Positions 47,041 to 57,183 of a stretch of DNA of 64,000 nt are shown here, one piece after another (position 1 is the first letter of the stretch; the number at the start of each line of letters is the position of its first letter). Source of the stretch: Rasiella rasia (GTDB lineage: Bacteria > Bacteroidota > Bacteroidia > Flavobacteriales > Flavobacteriaceae); NCBI RefSeq assembly GCF_011044175.1, contig NZ_CP049057.1, positions 1,131,501 to 1,195,500 on the forward strand, given 5' to 3'. The position numbers were made by a program, and so were the translations under genes. Below the pieces are notes generated by a model. That model had not been told where the DNA came from, did not search any database, and saw only the letters and a program-made list of their open reading frames with translations.

Positions 47041-48045
47041 CTACCACCTAATAATGGCACTACCCCACGTAAAGCCGCTACCAAAAGCAGCTAAAACAAC
47101 CAAATCGCCCTCTTTAATTCTCCCTTCTTCCCAGGCTTCACTCAAGGCAATAGGAATAGAAGCAGCAGTTGTATTGCCATATTTTTGAATATTATTAAAT
47201 ACCTGATCATCGCTCAACCTCATCTTTTTCTGAATGAATTGTGAGATACGCAAATTGGCTTGATGCGGAATTAGCATGTTAATATCTGAAGCTTCCAAAT
47301 TATTAGCTTGCAATCCTTCATTAATAACCTCTGCAAAACGAACTACGGCGTGCTTAAAAACAAACTGCCCGTTCATGTATGGGTAATACGGAATATCTTC
47401 CTGCGGATTATCGGCAATTATTTCTGGTACCCAATAATTGGTACTTGGCCCTTGAAGTGATAATTCATCTTTATGTGCGCCTTCAGAATGGAGATGGGTA
47501 GATAAAATACCTCCTTCACCTTCGTTTCTAGACAACACAGCTGCTCCAGCGCCATCGCCAAATATCACCGAAACACTTCGTCCCCGTGTGGTAAAATCAA
47601 GTCCGCCACTATGATTCTCGGCACCAATTACCAACACATTTTTATACATCCCTGTTTTAATAAACTGGTCTGCTACCGAAATTGCATAGACAAATCCACT
47701 ACATTGGTTACGCACATCTAGCGCAGGAATGGTTCTCATTCCCATAATTTCCTGAATTTGCACACCACCACCCGGAAAATACATGTCTGGGCTAAGAGTA
47801 GCAAAAACAATCATATCTATATCGTTTGGCGCTAAATTGGCACGCTCTAGCGCAACCTTAGCCGCCTTGGCACCCATAATAGAAGTTGAATTGCCATCCC
47901 CCTTTTTTATATGCCTCCGCTCTTTTATACCTGTACGCTCTTGAATCCAAGCATCGTTGGTCTCCATTAATTTTGAAAGGTCATCGTTAGTAACCACATT
48001 CTCTGGAACATAATGTCCCACACCTGAAATTTTGGAAGTATACAT
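47041..48045 (-). CDS. 3-oxoacyl-ACP synthase III family protein (FabH-like)
   Basis: 334 residues from ATG 48045 (MYTSKISGVGHYVPENVVTN); a longer in-frame start adds 11 unlikely residues. Thiolase-fold condensing enzyme with Cys in ALDVRNQCSGFVYA (C115), His in LIPHQANLRI and Asn in KYGNTTAASIP, the KAS III triad. It condenses an acyl-CoA with malonyl-ACP to start fatty acid or a related chain. This stand-alone gene is not next to the usual rpmF/plsX genes, so it may be a second, specialised KAS III. Confidence 0.92.
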   Translation of the reverse strand: MYTSKISGVGHYVPENVVTNDDLSKLMETNDAWIQERTGIKERRHIKKGDGNSTSIMGAKAAKVALERANLAPNDIDMIVFATLSPDMYFPGGGVQIQEIMGMRTIPALDVRNQCSGFVYAISVADQFIKTGMYKNVLVIGAENHSGGLDFTTRGRSVSVIFGDGAGAAVLSRNEGEGGILSTHLHSEGAHKDELSLQGPSTNYWVPEIIADNPQEDIPYYPYMNGQFVFKHAVVRFAEVINEGLQANNLEASDINMLIPHQANLRISQFIQKKMRLSDDQVFNNIQKYGNTTAASIPIALSEAWEEGRIKEGDLVVLAAFGSGFTWGSAIIRW

Positions 48046-48115
48046 AAAGTGTCGATAAATTCTTCCGAAAGATACCAATTCGACTCTAGCAGATAAAACT
48101 TTTCGAAATTAGATG

Positions 48116-48129
48116 TTATGCATGCATAA
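48116..48129. promoter_or_regulatory. 14-bp perfect palindrome between fabH-like and S9 peptidase genes
   Basis: TTATGCATGCATAA, located between two divergently read genes (starts at 48045 and 48229). It could be an operator; AT-rich palindromes also arise by chance. Confidence 0.25.
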
Positions 48130-48228
48130 TATTAAATAGTTCCTCCTACTCCAACTAGGTTGTGTAACCCATATTGTGGTTTCGCTTTGATTGTCAAAAT
48201 TTGTATCTTTTCAGAAAATACATTCATC

Positions 48229-50682
48229 ATGAGAAAAATCATTTTTACACTTACATTTTTATGGCTGAGTATCCCTTTATTGGCTCAGGAAAACACTAGA
48301 TATCAGAAACCACCCCAAGAAATTTTAGACTTAGTAGATGCGCCCTTAGCGCCAGCTGTCTTAATGGATGATGCAGCGGTTAATGTTGTATTATTGTATC
48401 GAGATGCATACAAAAATATAGAAGAACTCTCTGAAACCGAATTACGATTGGGTGGTTTGCGCATCAATCCGAAAACCAATATTGGGAGTCGCACCAATTA
48501 TTACAATAACATTCAGGTAAAAAAGGCAACCGCCAAAGAAGCCACGCAAGTTACTGGATTACCAAATAACCCGAGGCTCTCTAATTTTTCTTGGTCTCCC
48601 AACCAAAAAATGATTGCTTGTTTAAATACCACGTCTACGGGTGTAGAAGTTTGGCTGCTAGATATTGAAAAAGGAGTGGTAAAAAAAGTGACAGACGCTA
48701 CCGTTAATGCCAATATGGGGGATGCGCTAAACTGGTTTAAAGATAACAATGCTCTTTTAGTAAAAATGCTTCCACCTAGTAGAAAACCTCTTATTAACGT
48801 AGCTGAAGCTGTACCTACAGGACCTACAATTTCGGTAAGTGACGGAGCAAAAGCGCAGAATAGAACCTATCAGGATTTGTTAAAAAATCCGAATGATGAG
48901 GCAAATTTTGAACAATTGGCTCTTTCCGAAGTAAAAAAAGTTAGCATTGGTGGTACCGCTACTCCATTTTTACCAACTGGAATGTATCGCGGCATTAGCT
49001 TTTCTCCAAATGGCGAATATGTAATGGTTACAGAAATACAGAGACCTTTCTCGTACTTAGTGCCTTATTATAGATTTCCGTTTACTGAAACCATTTATGC
49101 GAAAAACGGAACCAAGGTACAAGAGGTAAATAACGTACCACTAGATGAAGTGCGTCCAAAAGGATTTATGGCAACGCGTAAAGGAAAACGCAATATGTCT
49201 TGGCGAAGTGACAAGGGTGCTACCCTAGTCTATGCCGAAGCACAAGATAACGGTGACCCAGAAATTAAAGTAGCGTATAGAGATATTGTTTATCAATTAG
49301 AAGCTCCTTTTAACGGAAAAGCGTCGCAAATTGTAAAAACTAAAAATAGATTTTCAGGTATTACTTGGGGAGACGATAATACGGCAATTGCATACGATTA
49401 TTGGTGGAATGACAGAAATACAAAAACCTATTTATTTAATCCTTCTACACCTAATGTAGAGGCAACTATAATTAGCGACAGAAATTATCAAGACCGATAT
49501 AGCGACCCTGGGAATTTTGTTACAAAGCAAAATAAATACAACCGAAATGTGCTTTCTATAAATAAAGGAAAAGCCTACTTAATGGGTGATGGATACTCTA
49601 AAGAAGGGCAGTTTCCATTTTTAGATGCTTTCGACTTGAAAACACAGAAGACTAATAGGTTATATCAATCTAAGTATACCGATAAAAAAGAACGGCTCAT
49701 AGACGCGGTTGATTTAGATAAGGGAAAGATTTTAGTACGAATTGAATCTCCAAGTGAATATCCTAATTACTACTTCAGAAATATTAAAAAGGAGAACGAT
49801 TTAACCGCTGTGACCTCGTTTGAGAACCCGTATAAAAGTATTCAGGATGTACATAAGGAGGTTATTACATACAAACGTGATGACGGATTAGAATTAGAAG
49901 GAACGCTTTACCTGCCTGTGGGATATGATAAAGCCAAAAAAGAGAAAATGCCTATGATTCTATGGGCTTATCCACGAGAATTTAAAGATAAAAACAGTGC
50001 ATCTCAAAGCACTTCAAATCCGAACGAATTTATTTATCCGTATTACGGATCACCTATATATTGGGTAACGCGCGGATATGTGGTTCTAGACGATGCAGCA
50101 TTCCCGATTGTTGGAGAAGGAGATCAAGAACCCAATGATACGTTTAGAACACAGTTGGTTGGAAATGCAAAAGCAGCAATAGATGCAGTAGACAAATTAG
50201 GTTATATAGACCGCAATCGTGTGGGAGTTGGTGGTCATAGCTACGGTGCATTTATGGTTGCAAATTTATTAAGTCATTCAGATTTATTTGCCGCTGGTAT
50301 TGCAAGGTCTGGTGCGTATAATAGAACGCTAACTCCTTTTGGCTTTCAGAGTGAAGAACGCAGTTATTGGGATTCTCCAGAAACCTATTACACCATGTCT
50401 CCGTTTATGCATGCAGATAAAATGAAAACGCCACTTTTATTGGTTCATGGTGAGGCAGATAACAATTCTGGTACCTACCCTTTACAAAGTGAACGTTATT
50501 TTAACGCACTTAAAGGTTTAGGCGCAACTGCCAGACTAGTAATGCTACCAAAAGAAAGTCACGGATATCGTGCAAAAGAAAGTATTTTACACCTATTGTG
50601 GGAGCAAGATACATGGTTAGAAACCTATGTAAAAAACAGGGAAACTAACACGATTAAAACTTCTTCAGAAATTAAAAAGTAA
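48229..50682 (+). CDS. Secreted S9 family peptidase (prolyl oligopeptidase type)
   Basis: 817 residues from ATG 48229 (MRKIIFTLTFLWLSIPLLAQ signal); in-frame sequence upstream lacks a signal and is rejected. Residues about 60-540 form a beta-propeller-like domain (LSNFSWSPNQKMIACL, YRGISFSPNGEYVMV, GITWGDDNTAIAYDYWW). The C-terminal alpha/beta hydrolase has the nucleophile in GVGGHSYGAFM, the Asp in LVHGEADNNSGTYP and the His in KESHGYRAKE. Related proteins are annotated as glutamyl or prolyl peptidases. A strong terminator follows. Confidence 0.93.
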   Translation: MRKIIFTLTFLWLSIPLLAQENTRYQKPPQEILDLVDAPLAPAVLMDDAAVNVVLLYRDAYKNIEELSETELRLGGLRINPKTNIGSRTNYYNNIQVKKATAKEATQVTGLPNNPRLSNFSWSPNQKMIACLNTTSTGVEVWLLDIEKGVVKKVTDATVNANMGDALNWFKDNNALLVKMLPPSRKPLINVAEAVPTGPTISVSDGAKAQNRTYQDLLKNPNDEANFEQLALSEVKKVSIGGTATPFLPTGMYRGISFSPNGEYVMVTEIQRPFSYLVPYYRFPFTETIYAKNGTKVQEVNNVPLDEVRPKGFMATRKGKRNMSWRSDKGATLVYAEAQDNGDPEIKVAYRDIVYQLEAPFNGKASQIVKTKNRFSGITWGDDNTAIAYDYWWNDRNTKTYLFNPSTPNVEATIISDRNYQDRYSDPGNFVTKQNKYNRNVLSINKGKAYLMGDGYSKEGQFPFLDAFDLKTQKTNRLYQSKYTDKKERLIDAVDLDKGKILVRIESPSEYPNYYFRNIKKENDLTAVTSFENPYKSIQDVHKEVITYKRDDGLELEGTLYLPVGYDKAKKEKMPMILWAYPREFKDKNSASQSTSNPNEFIYPYYGSPIYWVTRGYVVLDDAAFPIVGEGDQEPNDTFRTQLVGNAKAAIDAVDKLGYIDRNRVGVGGHSYGAFMVANLLSHSDLFAAGIARSGAYNRTLTPFGFQSEERSYWDSPETYYTMSPFMHADKMKTPLLLVHGEADNNSGTYPLQSERYFNALKGLGATARLVMLPKESHGYRAKESILHLLWEQDTWLETYVKNRETNTIKTSSEIKK

Positions 50683-50705
50683 GACACGCTTATTTGTCTG
50701 AAAGA

Positions 50706-50735
50706 AAAAAGGGGAGCTTTAGGGCTCCCCTTTTT
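50706..50735 (+). terminator. Intrinsic terminator of the S9 peptidase gene
   Basis: AAAAAGGGGAGC (50706-50717) / GCTCCCCTTTTT (50724-50735), 12-bp stem, 6-nt loop, 20 nt past the stop. Works on both strands by symmetry of the A and T runs. Confidence 0.9.
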
Positions 50736-50935
50736 AAAACAACCTAACCAATAATAAATAATAGGCATTCCTTTTCATAGCAATTCTATTATCCCATATG
50801 ATTGTAGTAAAAATACAAATTTTGTTTAATCTATTCTATTCTGCATTAAACAATAATTTGTTAAAGTTTTGTGTCAGTGTTTAGCAACAGCCGTGCTGCT
50901 TCACACAATTTTTTAGACAATGAAAGCACTACAAG

Positions 50936-50948
50936 TGACATCATGTCA
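50936..50948. promoter_or_regulatory. Inverted repeat TGACATCATGTCA upstream of htpG
   Basis: Perfect 6-1-6 inverted repeat about 82-94 nt before the htpG ATG and just ahead of a TTTCTTTG -7-like box (50967-50974). Position and symmetry fit an operator for a heat-shock or redox regulator. The rest of 50736-51029 holds no other feature I can support. Confidence 0.35.
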
Positions 50949-51029
50949 GCATCCCAACATTGGTACTTTCTTTGCCTATACAATGGCAAACAGATAATAA
51001 CGCCAAAAGGCCATAGAAATAATAATAAC

Positions 51030-52919
51030 ATGAGTACAGGAACAATTAATGTAGCGGTAGAGAATATTTTTCCGCTTATCAAGAAATTTTTATACAGCGA
51101 TCACGAAATATTTTTGCGTGAGCTTATCTCTAATGCAACAGATGCCACCCTAAAATTGAAGCATCTTACCAACATAGGCGAAGCCAAAGTTGAATATGGC
51201 AACCCAATGATTGAGGTGAAAATTGATAAAGAAAAAAAACAACTTCATATCATTGACCAAGGTATTGGTATGACAAAAGAAGAAGTTGAAAAATACATCA
51301 ATGAAATTGCATTTTCTGGTGCCGAAGAATTTATTGAAAAATATAAAGACAAGCAAGGTGAGGACGCTGGTATTATTGGCCATTTCGGTCTAGGTTTCTA
51401 CTCTGCTTTTATGGTAGCAGATAAGGTTGAAATCATCACAAAAAGTTACAAAGACGAGCCGGCAGCACATTGGACATGTGATGGATCTCCAAACTACACT
51501 TTAGAAGAAGCTTCTAAAACAGAACGTGGAACTGAGATTATTTTGCACATATCTGAAGATGAAACTGAATTTTTAGAACAAGGTAAAATAACTGAGTTAT
51601 TAACCAAGTACAATAAGTTTATGCCTATCCCAATTAAGTTTGGGACAAAAACCGAAACGCTTCCAAAGCCAGAAGGTGCCAAAGAGGAAGATCCATCTCC
51701 AACACAGGAGGTAGATAATATTATCAATAACCCTAATCCGGCATGGACAAAAACGCCTGCAGATTTAGAGCAAGAAGATTACTCAAAATTTTACCGTGAG
51801 CTTTATCCCATGCAGTTTGAGGAGCCGCTATTTAATATTCATTTAAATGTTGATTATCCGTTTAATCTTACCGGAATCTTGTACTTCCCGAAGATGACAA
51901 ACGATATGAGTGTGCAAAAGGATAAAATTCAACTGTATCAAAACCAAGTATTTGTTACCGACAACGTAGAAGGCATTGTACCAGAATTTTTAACTATGCT
52001 ACGTGGTGTAATAGATTCTCCAGACATACCACTTAACGTTTCGCGAAGCTATTTACAGGCAGATGGTGCCGTGAAGAAAATTTCTAGTTACATTACTCGA
52101 AAAGTTGCAGATAAGCTGAAATCGTTGTTTAATGAGAGCCGCGAAGATTTTGAAAAAAAATGGGATGACATTAAGATTGTTATTGAGTACGGAATGCTAA
52201 CTGAAGATAAATTTTTCGAGAAAGCTCAAGACTTCACGTTGTACCCTACTGTAGATGGAACGTATTATACGTTTGAAGAATTGCGTGAAAAAATTAAAGA
52301 TGCGCAGACAGATAAAGACGAAAAATTAGTGGTGTTATATGCTTCAAATAAAGACGAGCAACATAGCTATATTGAAACAGCAAAAGACAAGGGCTATGAA
52401 GTGTTGTTGTTAGATTCCCCTATTATCGCGCACCTAATTCAGAAGTTAGAATCTGAAAAAGAAAATGTAAGCTTTGTACGCGTAGACGGTGATCATATTG
52501 ACAATCTTATAAAGAAAGAAGACACTGCAATCTCTAAACTTTCCGAAGAAGAACAAGAAACGCTTAAAACATTTTTAACCGAGACAATTCCTGCCGACAA
52601 GTTTACTGTGCAATTAGAAGCAATGGACAGTGGAGCTAATCCGTTCACTATTACAGAGCCTGAATTTATGCGCCGAATGAAAGAGATGCAACAAACTGGC
52701 GGTGGCGGTATGTTTGGGATGGGAGGATTTCCAGAAATGTACACTCTTATAGTAAACACAAATAATGAGTTAGTTGGTGAGATCTTAACTACCAAAACAA
52801 CGAAGAAAAAAGAACGCTTGGTTAATCAAGCGCTGGATTTAGCAAAGTTGAGCAAAGGATTGCTGAAGGGAGAAGACATGACCAAGTTCATTAAACGAAG
52901 TTATGACATGATTAAATAA
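51030..52919 (+). CDS. htpG: Chaperone protein HtpG (Hsp90)
   Basis: 629 residues from ATG 51030 (MSTGTINVAVENIFPLIKKF). In-frame sequence back to 50871 has no Hsp90 similarity and is excluded. The GHKL ATPase domain shows IFLRELISNATDATLKL, IDQGIGMTKEEVEKYI and GHFGLGFYSAFMVADKVEI. The middle domain holds GVIDSPDIPLNVSRSYLQ, and the C-terminal dimerisation domain is complete. Cytoplasmic ATP-dependent chaperone. A Gly-rich GGGGMFGMGGFPEMY insert occurs near residue 555. A terminator follows 22 nt after the stop. Confidence 0.97.
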   Translation: MSTGTINVAVENIFPLIKKFLYSDHEIFLRELISNATDATLKLKHLTNIGEAKVEYGNPMIEVKIDKEKKQLHIIDQGIGMTKEEVEKYINEIAFSGAEEFIEKYKDKQGEDAGIIGHFGLGFYSAFMVADKVEIITKSYKDEPAAHWTCDGSPNYTLEEASKTERGTEIILHISEDETEFLEQGKITELLTKYNKFMPIPIKFGTKTETLPKPEGAKEEDPSPTQEVDNIINNPNPAWTKTPADLEQEDYSKFYRELYPMQFEEPLFNIHLNVDYPFNLTGILYFPKMTNDMSVQKDKIQLYQNQVFVTDNVEGIVPEFLTMLRGVIDSPDIPLNVSRSYLQADGAVKKISSYITRKVADKLKSLFNESREDFEKKWDDIKIVIEYGMLTEDKFFEKAQDFTLYPTVDGTYYTFEELREKIKDAQTDKDEKLVVLYASNKDEQHSYIETAKDKGYEVLLLDSPIIAHLIQKLESEKENVSFVRVDGDHIDNLIKKEDTAISKLSEEEQETLKTFLTETIPADKFTVQLEAMDSGANPFTITEPEFMRRMKEMQQTGGGGMFGMGGFPEMYTLIVNTNNELVGEILTTKTTKKKERLVNQALDLAKLSKGLLKGEDMTKFIKRSYDMIK

Positions 52920-52941
52920 ATAATTTAACAGTTTTGCATAC

Positions 52942-52974
52942 AAAAGACCTTCTTTTCAGAAGGTCTTTTTTTTT
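52942..52974 (+). terminator. Intrinsic terminator of htpG
   Basis: AAAAGACCTTCT (52942-52953) / AGAAGGTCTTTT (52958-52969), 12-bp stem, TTTC loop, T-run to 52974. Confidence 0.92.
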
Positions 52975-52981
52975 AGCTTTG
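52974..52981 (+). promoter_or_regulatory. Putative -7 box of the 1320-aa protein gene (TAGCTTTG)
   Basis: TAGCTTTG matches TAnnTTTG and begins inside the T-run of the htpG terminator, 38 nt before the ATG at 53019. The -33 region would fall in the terminator hairpin and shows no TTG. Confidence 0.35.
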
Positions 52982-53018
52982 CATTTACCTAGTATTATGT
53001 GTCCCAAAAAAATACCTT

Positions 53019-56000
53019 ATGATTCAAAAATTACGCTTATGTCTATTTACTTTAGTTTTTATGCCACTATTTTCTCAAGCGCAATATGTACAGCTGGGTG
53101 ATGATATTGATGGTGAAAGTTTTGGAGACTTTTCGGGATGGAGCTGTTCTTTAAGTGAAGATGGTAACAGGATTTGTGTGGGAGAACAATATAACAATGA
53201 AGGGACCGCTACTAGTGGGTCGGGTTCTAATTTTGGCCAAATACGTTGTTATGAATGGAATGGCGCAAATTGGATAGCCTTAGGTGACGAAACGCATGGG
53301 GAAGTAACTGCAGACAATTTTGGCAGTTCTATTAGTCTTAACGCGGCAGGAAACATCTATATTTCTGGTGCTAGAAACGGAACTGTAGGCGCTACTAGAA
53401 ACGGTTATGCAAGAGTACATCAACTTATTGCTGGTTCTTGGCAGCAAATCGGGTCTATTTTGGAAGGGCAAAATGAAGGAGATAATTTTGCAAAAACAGT
53501 AAGCATAAACGCCGCTGGAACAATTATCGCCATTGGCGCACCCAATAATGACACTGCCGCATCTAACGCTGGACAGACAATCATATACCAACGTGTCGCA
53601 GGGGTCTGGACTATATTAGGAGCCCCTATTAATGGGATTGACACTGACGATTTAAGTGGAACTTCAGTATCGCTTAGCGATGATGGATTTACAGTTGCCA
53701 TTGGCGCCAATGATGATGACAGTTCGGGAGCGCAAGTAGGTGCTGTGCGTATTTATGATTTTAACGGGACAACATGGTCACTTAAGGGAAATGTTATTTA
53801 TAGCGCATCAGACGTAAATAATTTTGGTCATAACGTGTCGCTAAATAGTGACGGAAGCGTTGTTGCTATAGGTGATCCAAGTAGTGATGAAGCTGGCAAT
53901 AATTATGGCCTAGTACAGGTGTATGAATTTAATGGTACCACCTGGACTCAACGAGGTCAGGATATGGTTGGAAGTAATACATTTGACAACTTTGGAAATG
54001 CACTTTCTTTAGATTCTGACGGGAATACGTTGCTTATAGGCGCTCACCAATCGACATCAGACGTTGGTTATGCACAATTCTTTGAATACAACGGTATAAG
54101 TTGGGTACAAGTTGGCGCAACCATTGATGCTGAGAATACGGGACAAACACAGTCTCAGTATTTTGCACATTCTACCAGTATAAGTGGCGACGGACTTACA
54201 GGAGCTATGGGCGATTATTACAACCAAAATGAAGGCGATACATTTCCAATACCAAAAGGAAGTACACAGGTGTATCGGAGAGACGTACCTACCGGGGCAG
54301 ATCCTGTCGCCTCATGCCAGAATATTACTGTTTCTTTAGATGCTACGGGTACCGTTACCATTTTACCACAAGACGTAGACGATGGTTCTTTTGACGCCGA
54401 TGGGCCTATAACACTTTCTATTAGCCAAGATACTTTTACATGTGCCAATTTAGGGTCAAACTCCATAACACTAACAGTAACCGATAACGAATCAAACACT
54501 GCAATGTGTACCGCAATGGTAACCGTGGAAGATGTAACAGCACCATCCATTACGTGCCCAGCAGATGAAAATGTAGATTTTGATAGTTCGTGCCAGTTTA
54601 CTATACCAGATTATACTGGTTTAGCAACTACCTCAGACGCATGTGACACAGCTCCTACTGTTACCCAAAATCCACTCCCTGGCACGGTAATTTCAGCAGC
54701 CACTACAATAACCTTGACGGTAGCAGATGTTAGCGGGAATAGTGATTTTTGTACGTTTAATGTAATTCCGTCTGACAACACTGCTCCTTCTTTAAGTTGT
54801 CCATCAGATCAGACAGAAGACCTCGACACCAATTGTGAATTTACACTACCTAACTACACCACATTAGCGACCGTTTTTGATACTTGTGACCCCAACCCAA
54901 CCGTAACACAGAGTCCTGCGCCAGGAACTGTAATTACGACGGCAACTGTTGTAACAATTTTTGCTGAAGATGTAGATGGAAATATAGACAGTTGTACATT
55001 TAATGTGACGCCTGTAGATACTACACCTCCTACAATTACTTGCCCAGCTACTCAGAACGAATCTGCAGATGCTAGTTGTATGTTCACACTACCCGATTAT
55101 ACCACATTAGCAGTAGTAATAGATAATTGTAGCATGACTTCTATTACGCAATCACCTGCGCCAGGTACTATTATTGGCTCGGGAACTACAATAGTTACTT
55201 TAGAAGCAAATGACGGCACCAACGTGAGCAGTTGTACGTTTAACGTATTTGTAGCAGACACTACACCTCCAACGGCTGTTTGTCAAGATATCACAGCACA
55301 ATTAGATGCAACTGGAATGGTTGTATTAACGGCCGCAGAAATAGACAATGGAAGCTCAGATGCATGTTCTTCTGTAACGTTAAGTGTTTCTCCTAACACC
55401 TTTAACTGTAGTCATGTAGGCAATCCACAAAGCGTTACCTTAACAGTTTCGGATGCCAACGGAAATATGAGTAGTTGTAACGCAGTTGTTACCATTGAAG
55501 ATACAATTGCACCCGTTGCATTATGCCAAGATATCACTCTTACATTAGGGTCTGAAAACAGTGTTACTATTTTACCTAGTCAATTAGATGGAGGTAGCTC
55601 AGATAATTGCAGTGTAGGATCAATTTCGGCCTCCCAAACCACATTTACCTGCGATGATATAGGAACTAATTCTGTAGTGGTAACAGTAACAGATGTGAAT
55701 GGAAACTCAAGTAGTTGCACTGCACTTGTTACGATAGTTGAAAACACCCCTCCTATTGCTGTATGTCAACCATTCACTGCACAACTAGATGTGGCTGGAA
55801 CGATAACAATTTTGGCTACAGATGTAGATGGCGGTAGTACAGATAATTGTGCGATAGACACCATAGTTTTAAGTCAAGACACCTTTGATTGTAATGATAT
55901 TGGAGAAAATACAATTCTTGTAACTGTAACAGACACTTCTGGCAATAGTGCTTCTTGTACAACCATTGTTACGGTAATGGACACAGTTGCACCAGAGGCC

Positions 56001-56981
56001 ATTTGTCAAGATATCACAGTTCAATTAGATGGTAATGCTACAGCCACTATTGTACCAAGTGATATTGATGGAGGAAGTACAGACGCATGCGGAATTGCGT
56101 TGTTAGAGATTGACGTCGATACATTTACCTGTAATGACATAGGTTCAAATATCGTAACACTTACGGTTACCGACACTAACGGTAATGTAAGTTCATGTAC
56201 AGCAACAGTTACTGTAGAAGAAGAGCAAACACCACCCGTGGCTGTATGTCAGAATATTACAGCGACTTTAGATAGTAACGGAACAGTAACTATACCCGCT
56301 TCTTCTGTTGATGCAGGTTCAACGGGCCTTTCTTGCACTGGTGGACTCTCCTTAGATATCGACACCTTTGATTGTAGCGATGTTGGAACACCTATACAAG
56401 TTACACTTACCGTGACAAACGGTAATGGAACAATAGATAGTTGCACCTCCTTTGTAAATGTTGTAGACCCGTTAGACCCAATCATTACATGTCCTGAAAA
56501 TCAAGAGGTAACTTCAAGTGGTCCCTATATACTTCCCGATTATGTGGCATTGGGTGATGTATTTGTTACAGACAATTGCGGGAGTGAGAGTACGATAGAG
56601 CAAGACCCCGCGCCAGGTACACTGATGGAACAAGGTGAATATCTAATCAATTTTAGAGCTCTAGACCCTTCTGCAAATGAAGCACTATGTTCTTTCAGAT
56701 TAACAGTTACCGATGTATTGGGTATTTCAGAAAACAACACTATTAATAAGGTAGCTATATTTCCTAATCCCGCTCAAGAATATTTTATAATTTCAAATCC
56801 GCTAGCGATACCATTGACTCATGTGAAATTGTATGACATGACTGGTAGATTGGTATTCAACCAGCCGCTCACAAATACAACAGAAAAGATTGTAAATATT
56901 TCGCATCTAGCTAGTGCTAGTTACATAATCATTCTTTCTTCGGAAACACAACAACGTGTCACACAATTCGTAAAAAAATAA
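53019..56981 (+). CDS. Giant secreted T9SS protein: FG-GAP-like propeller plus ten Ig-like/HYR modules
   Basis: 1320 residues, signal peptide MIQKLRLCLFTLVFMPLFSQ. Residues about 23-425 are propeller-like blades with repeated GDN FG-type turns and the core VSLSDDGFTVAIGA, VSLNSDGSVVAIGD. From 430 to about 1232 come ten Ig-like modules: one of the VxxCQNI type, three HYR (ITCPADEN, LSCPSDQT, ITCPATQN), five of the AVCQDIT type, and a last HYR (ITCPENQ), each with paired Cys and a TLTVTDxNGN strand. Residues 1234-1320 are a type A T9SS sorting domain (AIFPNPAQEYFI to TQFVKK). Probably a surface adhesin. Confidence 0.88.
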   Translation: MIQKLRLCLFTLVFMPLFSQAQYVQLGDDIDGESFGDFSGWSCSLSEDGNRICVGEQYNNEGTATSGSGSNFGQIRCYEWNGANWIALGDETHGEVTADNFGSSISLNAAGNIYISGARNGTVGATRNGYARVHQLIAGSWQQIGSILEGQNEGDNFAKTVSINAAGTIIAIGAPNNDTAASNAGQTIIYQRVAGVWTILGAPINGIDTDDLSGTSVSLSDDGFTVAIGANDDDSSGAQVGAVRIYDFNGTTWSLKGNVIYSASDVNNFGHNVSLNSDGSVVAIGDPSSDEAGNNYGLVQVYEFNGTTWTQRGQDMVGSNTFDNFGNALSLDSDGNTLLIGAHQSTSDVGYAQFFEYNGISWVQVGATIDAENTGQTQSQYFAHSTSISGDGLTGAMGDYYNQNEGDTFPIPKGSTQVYRRDVPTGADPVASCQNITVSLDATGTVTILPQDVDDGSFDADGPITLSISQDTFTCANLGSNSITLTVTDNESNTAMCTAMVTVEDVTAPSITCPADENVDFDSSCQFTIPDYTGLATTSDACDTAPTVTQNPLPGTVISAATTITLTVADVSGNSDFCTFNVIPSDNTAPSLSCPSDQTEDLDTNCEFTLPNYTTLATVFDTCDPNPTVTQSPAPGTVITTATVVTIFAEDVDGNIDSCTFNVTPVDTTPPTITCPATQNESADASCMFTLPDYTTLAVVIDNCSMTSITQSPAPGTIIGSGTTIVTLEANDGTNVSSCTFNVFVADTTPPTAVCQDITAQLDATGMVVLTAAEIDNGSSDACSSVTLSVSPNTFNCSHVGNPQSVTLTVSDANGNMSSCNAVVTIEDTIAPVALCQDITLTLGSENSVTILPSQLDGGSSDNCSVGSISASQTTFTCDDIGTNSVVVTVTDVNGNSSSCTALVTIVENTPPIAVCQPFTAQLDVAGTITILATDVDGGSTDNCAIDTIVLSQDTFDCNDIGENTILVTVTDTSGNSASCTTIVTVMDTVAPEAICQDITVQLDGNATATIVPSDIDGGSTDACGIALLEIDVDTFTCNDIGSNIVTLTVTDTNGNVSSCTATVTVEEEQTPPVAVCQNITATLDSNGTVTIPASSVDAGSTGLSCTGGLSLDIDTFDCSDVGTPIQVTLTVTNGNGTIDSCTSFVNVVDPLDPIITCPENQEVTSSGPYILPDYVALGDVFVTDNCGSESTIEQDPAPGTLMEQGEYLINFRALDPSANEALCSFRLTVTDVLGISENNTINKVAIFPNPAQEYFIISNPLAIPLTHVKLYDMTGRLVFNQPLTNTTEKIVNISHLASASYIIILSSETQQRVTQFVKK

Positions 56982-57183
56982 CTTGTTTACACCTTCAAAA
57001 CTATAAATAAATAATCAATAAAAACCCTACAATTCATTGATTGTAAAGACATTAATCAGACACAGGTAAATACTTGTTTTTTGGCACACAGTTTCCCAAA
57101 AAAGATTACCCTGATTTAACATTCAAATCACTGTAAACTTCATATTTTTACGGCCAATTAACTAATTTAATTAATTTTCAAAA

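Noticed and set aside
50871-51029. N-terminal extension of htpG in the same frame
   Set aside because: The 53 extra residues have no Hsp90 similarity, and the region holds a promoter-like box and an inverted repeat. ATG 51030 fits the family start.
53019-56981. Possible CRISPR or DNA tandem repeat
   Set aside because: The repetition is at protein-module level (about 80 residues) with diverged DNA; there are no short direct repeats with spacers.
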